From Armatimonadota bacterium (lineage in GTDB: Bacteria > Sysuimicrobiota > Sysuimicrobiia > Sysuimicrobiales > Humicultoraceae): 7,049 nt of DNA. Under the pieces are notes generated by a model. The model made no database searches. It was not told the origin of the DNA and saw only the letters and a program-made list of their open reading frames with translations. Position numbers and translations under genes: made by a program. Numbering within the stretch: position 1 is the stretch's first letter; every line of letters starts with the position of its first letter. The stretch lies in NCBI GenBank assembly GCA_016199305.1, contig JACQGZ010000125.1, forward strand, positions 1-7,049. The letters run 5' to 3'. Below, piece by piece: positions 5,989-7,049 of the stretch.

Positions 5989-7049
5989 TTGGCAACAGAA
6001 GAGCCTGAGGCCCGCGGAACTGCGCGGGTGGAACCCGTGACGGAAGAGGCGGGGAGCGGTAGAATCACCCGCCGGACGTTTCTCAAAGTCGGCGCCGGCG
6101 CGGCCGGTGCCCTGGCGTTGGGAGGCGCGCCCCGCATCGCCTTCGCCCAGCGGCGGAAGTCGGTGCGGATTATCGCCTTCGCGCAGGGTTTCGCCTGGCC
6201 CGAACTGTTCGGGTCCAAGGGGACGGAGAAGACCGACGCCCTGCGGGCGCTGGAGAAGGAGGTCGGCGCGGACATCGCCATCGAGTGGGGCGACGAGTCC
6301 GCGGTCCGCCAGAAGGTCCTGGCCGATCTGATCTCCCGGACCGGCCGCTACGACGTCGTGTTGCTGGGCAGTGACGGCGCGGTCCAGACGTACGGATTCG
6401 GCGGCCTGCTCGAGCCGCTCGATCGCTGGATGACACGCAGCCCCTCGCCCTACGTCTCGCTGAAAGACGTCTACCCCAAGTACCTGGACGCCAATCGGAT
6501 CGAGGGCGTCCTCTACGGGCTGCCCTACTACTCCTTCGGTCCCGGCGTGATGTATCGGCGCGACATCTTCCGCAAGTACGGGCTCACCCCGCCGCGGACC
6601 ACCGACCAGTTTGAGAGCATCCTGAAGACCCTGAAGGAGAACTTCAAGAGGGACAACGTCGACATGTTCCCCGTCACCATGCGCGGCGCGCCGGGGGAGG
6701 AGCCGAGCCTCGACCTGCTGGGGTTCGTCTACGCCTTCGCCGGCTACGCCGCTTGGTTCGAGGGCGGCCCGACGACGGCGGCCGAGATCAGGCGGAAGAA
6801 GGCCAGGCCGATCTTCACCGGCGACTTCCGCAAGGGCTTCACCGCCTTCGTGGAGACCCTGAAGAACTACGGCTCGCCCGCCGCGTCCACGCACACCTGG
6901 GTGGACATGCTGACCCTCTGGGAACAGGGCAAGGCGGCCGTCATGATTCCGTCGGCGATCAACGCCTACCCAGCGCGGCTGGGCAGCAAGATCGAGGCGG
7001 TGCGCCAGGAGAGCCGGCTGGCACCCTCCCCGGTGGGGCCGTCGGGGAA
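5989..7049 (+). CDS. Tat-exported family-1 sugar-binding protein of an ABC transporter (partial)
   Basis: The first 353 codons of an extracellular solute-binding protein (MalE/UgpB-type family 1). The C terminus is cut by the window end; such proteins are usually somewhat over 400 residues. A 24-residue leader precedes the twin-arginine motif TRRTFLKVG (R28, R29). A hydrophobic Ala/Gly segment and a cleavage site near AFA-Q (53/54) follow, so it is exported folded through Tat. There is no lipobox cysteine, which points to a free periplasmic protein. The mature part shows family features: EKEVGADIAIEW then VLADLISRTGRYDVVLLGSD (near residue 120), FGGLLEPLDRWM, and GVLYGLPYYSFGPGVMYRRD (near 177) with IFRKYGL after it. 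Near the end are TLWEQGKAAVMIPS and AINAYPARL. The start is TTG 5989, set by a strong AAGGAGG at 5973-5979 with 9-base spacing and by the signal sequence beginning there. It probably feeds the sugar to the kinase and hydrolase, and permease genes are expected downstream. Confidence 0.9.
   Translation, partial: MATEEPEARGTARVEPVTEEAGSGRITRRTFLKVGAGAAGALALGGAPRIAFAQRRKSVRIIAFAQGFAWPELFGSKGTEKTDALRALEKEVGADIAIEWGDESAVRQKVLADLISRTGRYDVVLLGSDGAVQTYGFGGLLEPLDRWMTRSPSPYVSLKDVYPKYLDANRIEGVLYGLPYYSFGPGVMYRRDIFRKYGLTPPRTTDQFESILKTLKENFKRDNVDMFPVTMRGAPGEEPSLDLLGFVYAFAGYAAWFEGGPTTAAEIRRKKARPIFTGDFRKGFTAFVETLKNYGSPAASTHTWVDMLTLWEQGKAAVMIPSAINAYPARLGSKIEAVRQESRLAPSPVGPSG

Noticed and set aside
5911..6894. 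327-residue minus-strand open frame opposite the binding-protein gene
   Set aside because: The + strand frame starting at TTG 5989 has a ribosome binding site, Tat signal and family motifs. The minus frame has none.

Overview
The window reads as a bacterial chromosome fragment from a GC-rich organism: third codon positions are mostly G or C, start codons include ATG, GTG and TTG, and the tRNA encodes its own CCA. All supported genes are on the + strand. A twin-arginine signal sequence without a lipobox cysteine on the solute-binding protein and an exported LysM/M23 peptidase fit a soil or sediment lineage of uncultured GC-rich bacteria. The sequence alone does not fix the phylum.

Bases 1-1632 look like ordinary chromosome. 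They hold the 3' end of a tRNA (very probably tRNA-Trp), about 200 non-coding bases, a secreted LysM + M23 cell-wall endopeptidase with a novel-looking C-terminal domain and acidic tail, and a short hypothetical gene directly behind it. Bases 1633-2465 hold the remnant of an IS1-like insertion sequence, whose transposase has lost its N-terminal part including the first catalytic Asp. A more AT-rich patch follows it.

Bases 2468-7049 hold the main content, a catabolic operon. It begins with a regulatory region containing an inverted repeat and two near-identical 13-bp operator-like repeats, the second overlapping the regulator's start codon. Then come, with gaps of only 25-52 bases, an IclR-family regulator, a phosphotriesterase-family metal hydrolase, an FGGY (xylulokinase-like) sugar kinase, and a Tat-exported family-1 sugar-binding protein that runs off the window. 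ABC permease genes probably follow.

The likely logic is inference. The binding protein and its ABC transporter import a sugar or sugar-acid lactone, the kinase phosphorylates it, and the phosphotriesterase-family enzyme opens a (phospho)lactone or hydrolyses a related ester. The IclR protein senses an intermediate. The kinase lacks two side chains that I recall as substrate contacts in D-xylulose kinases, so the substrate is probably not D-xylulose. No CRISPR array, phage module or defence system is visible.
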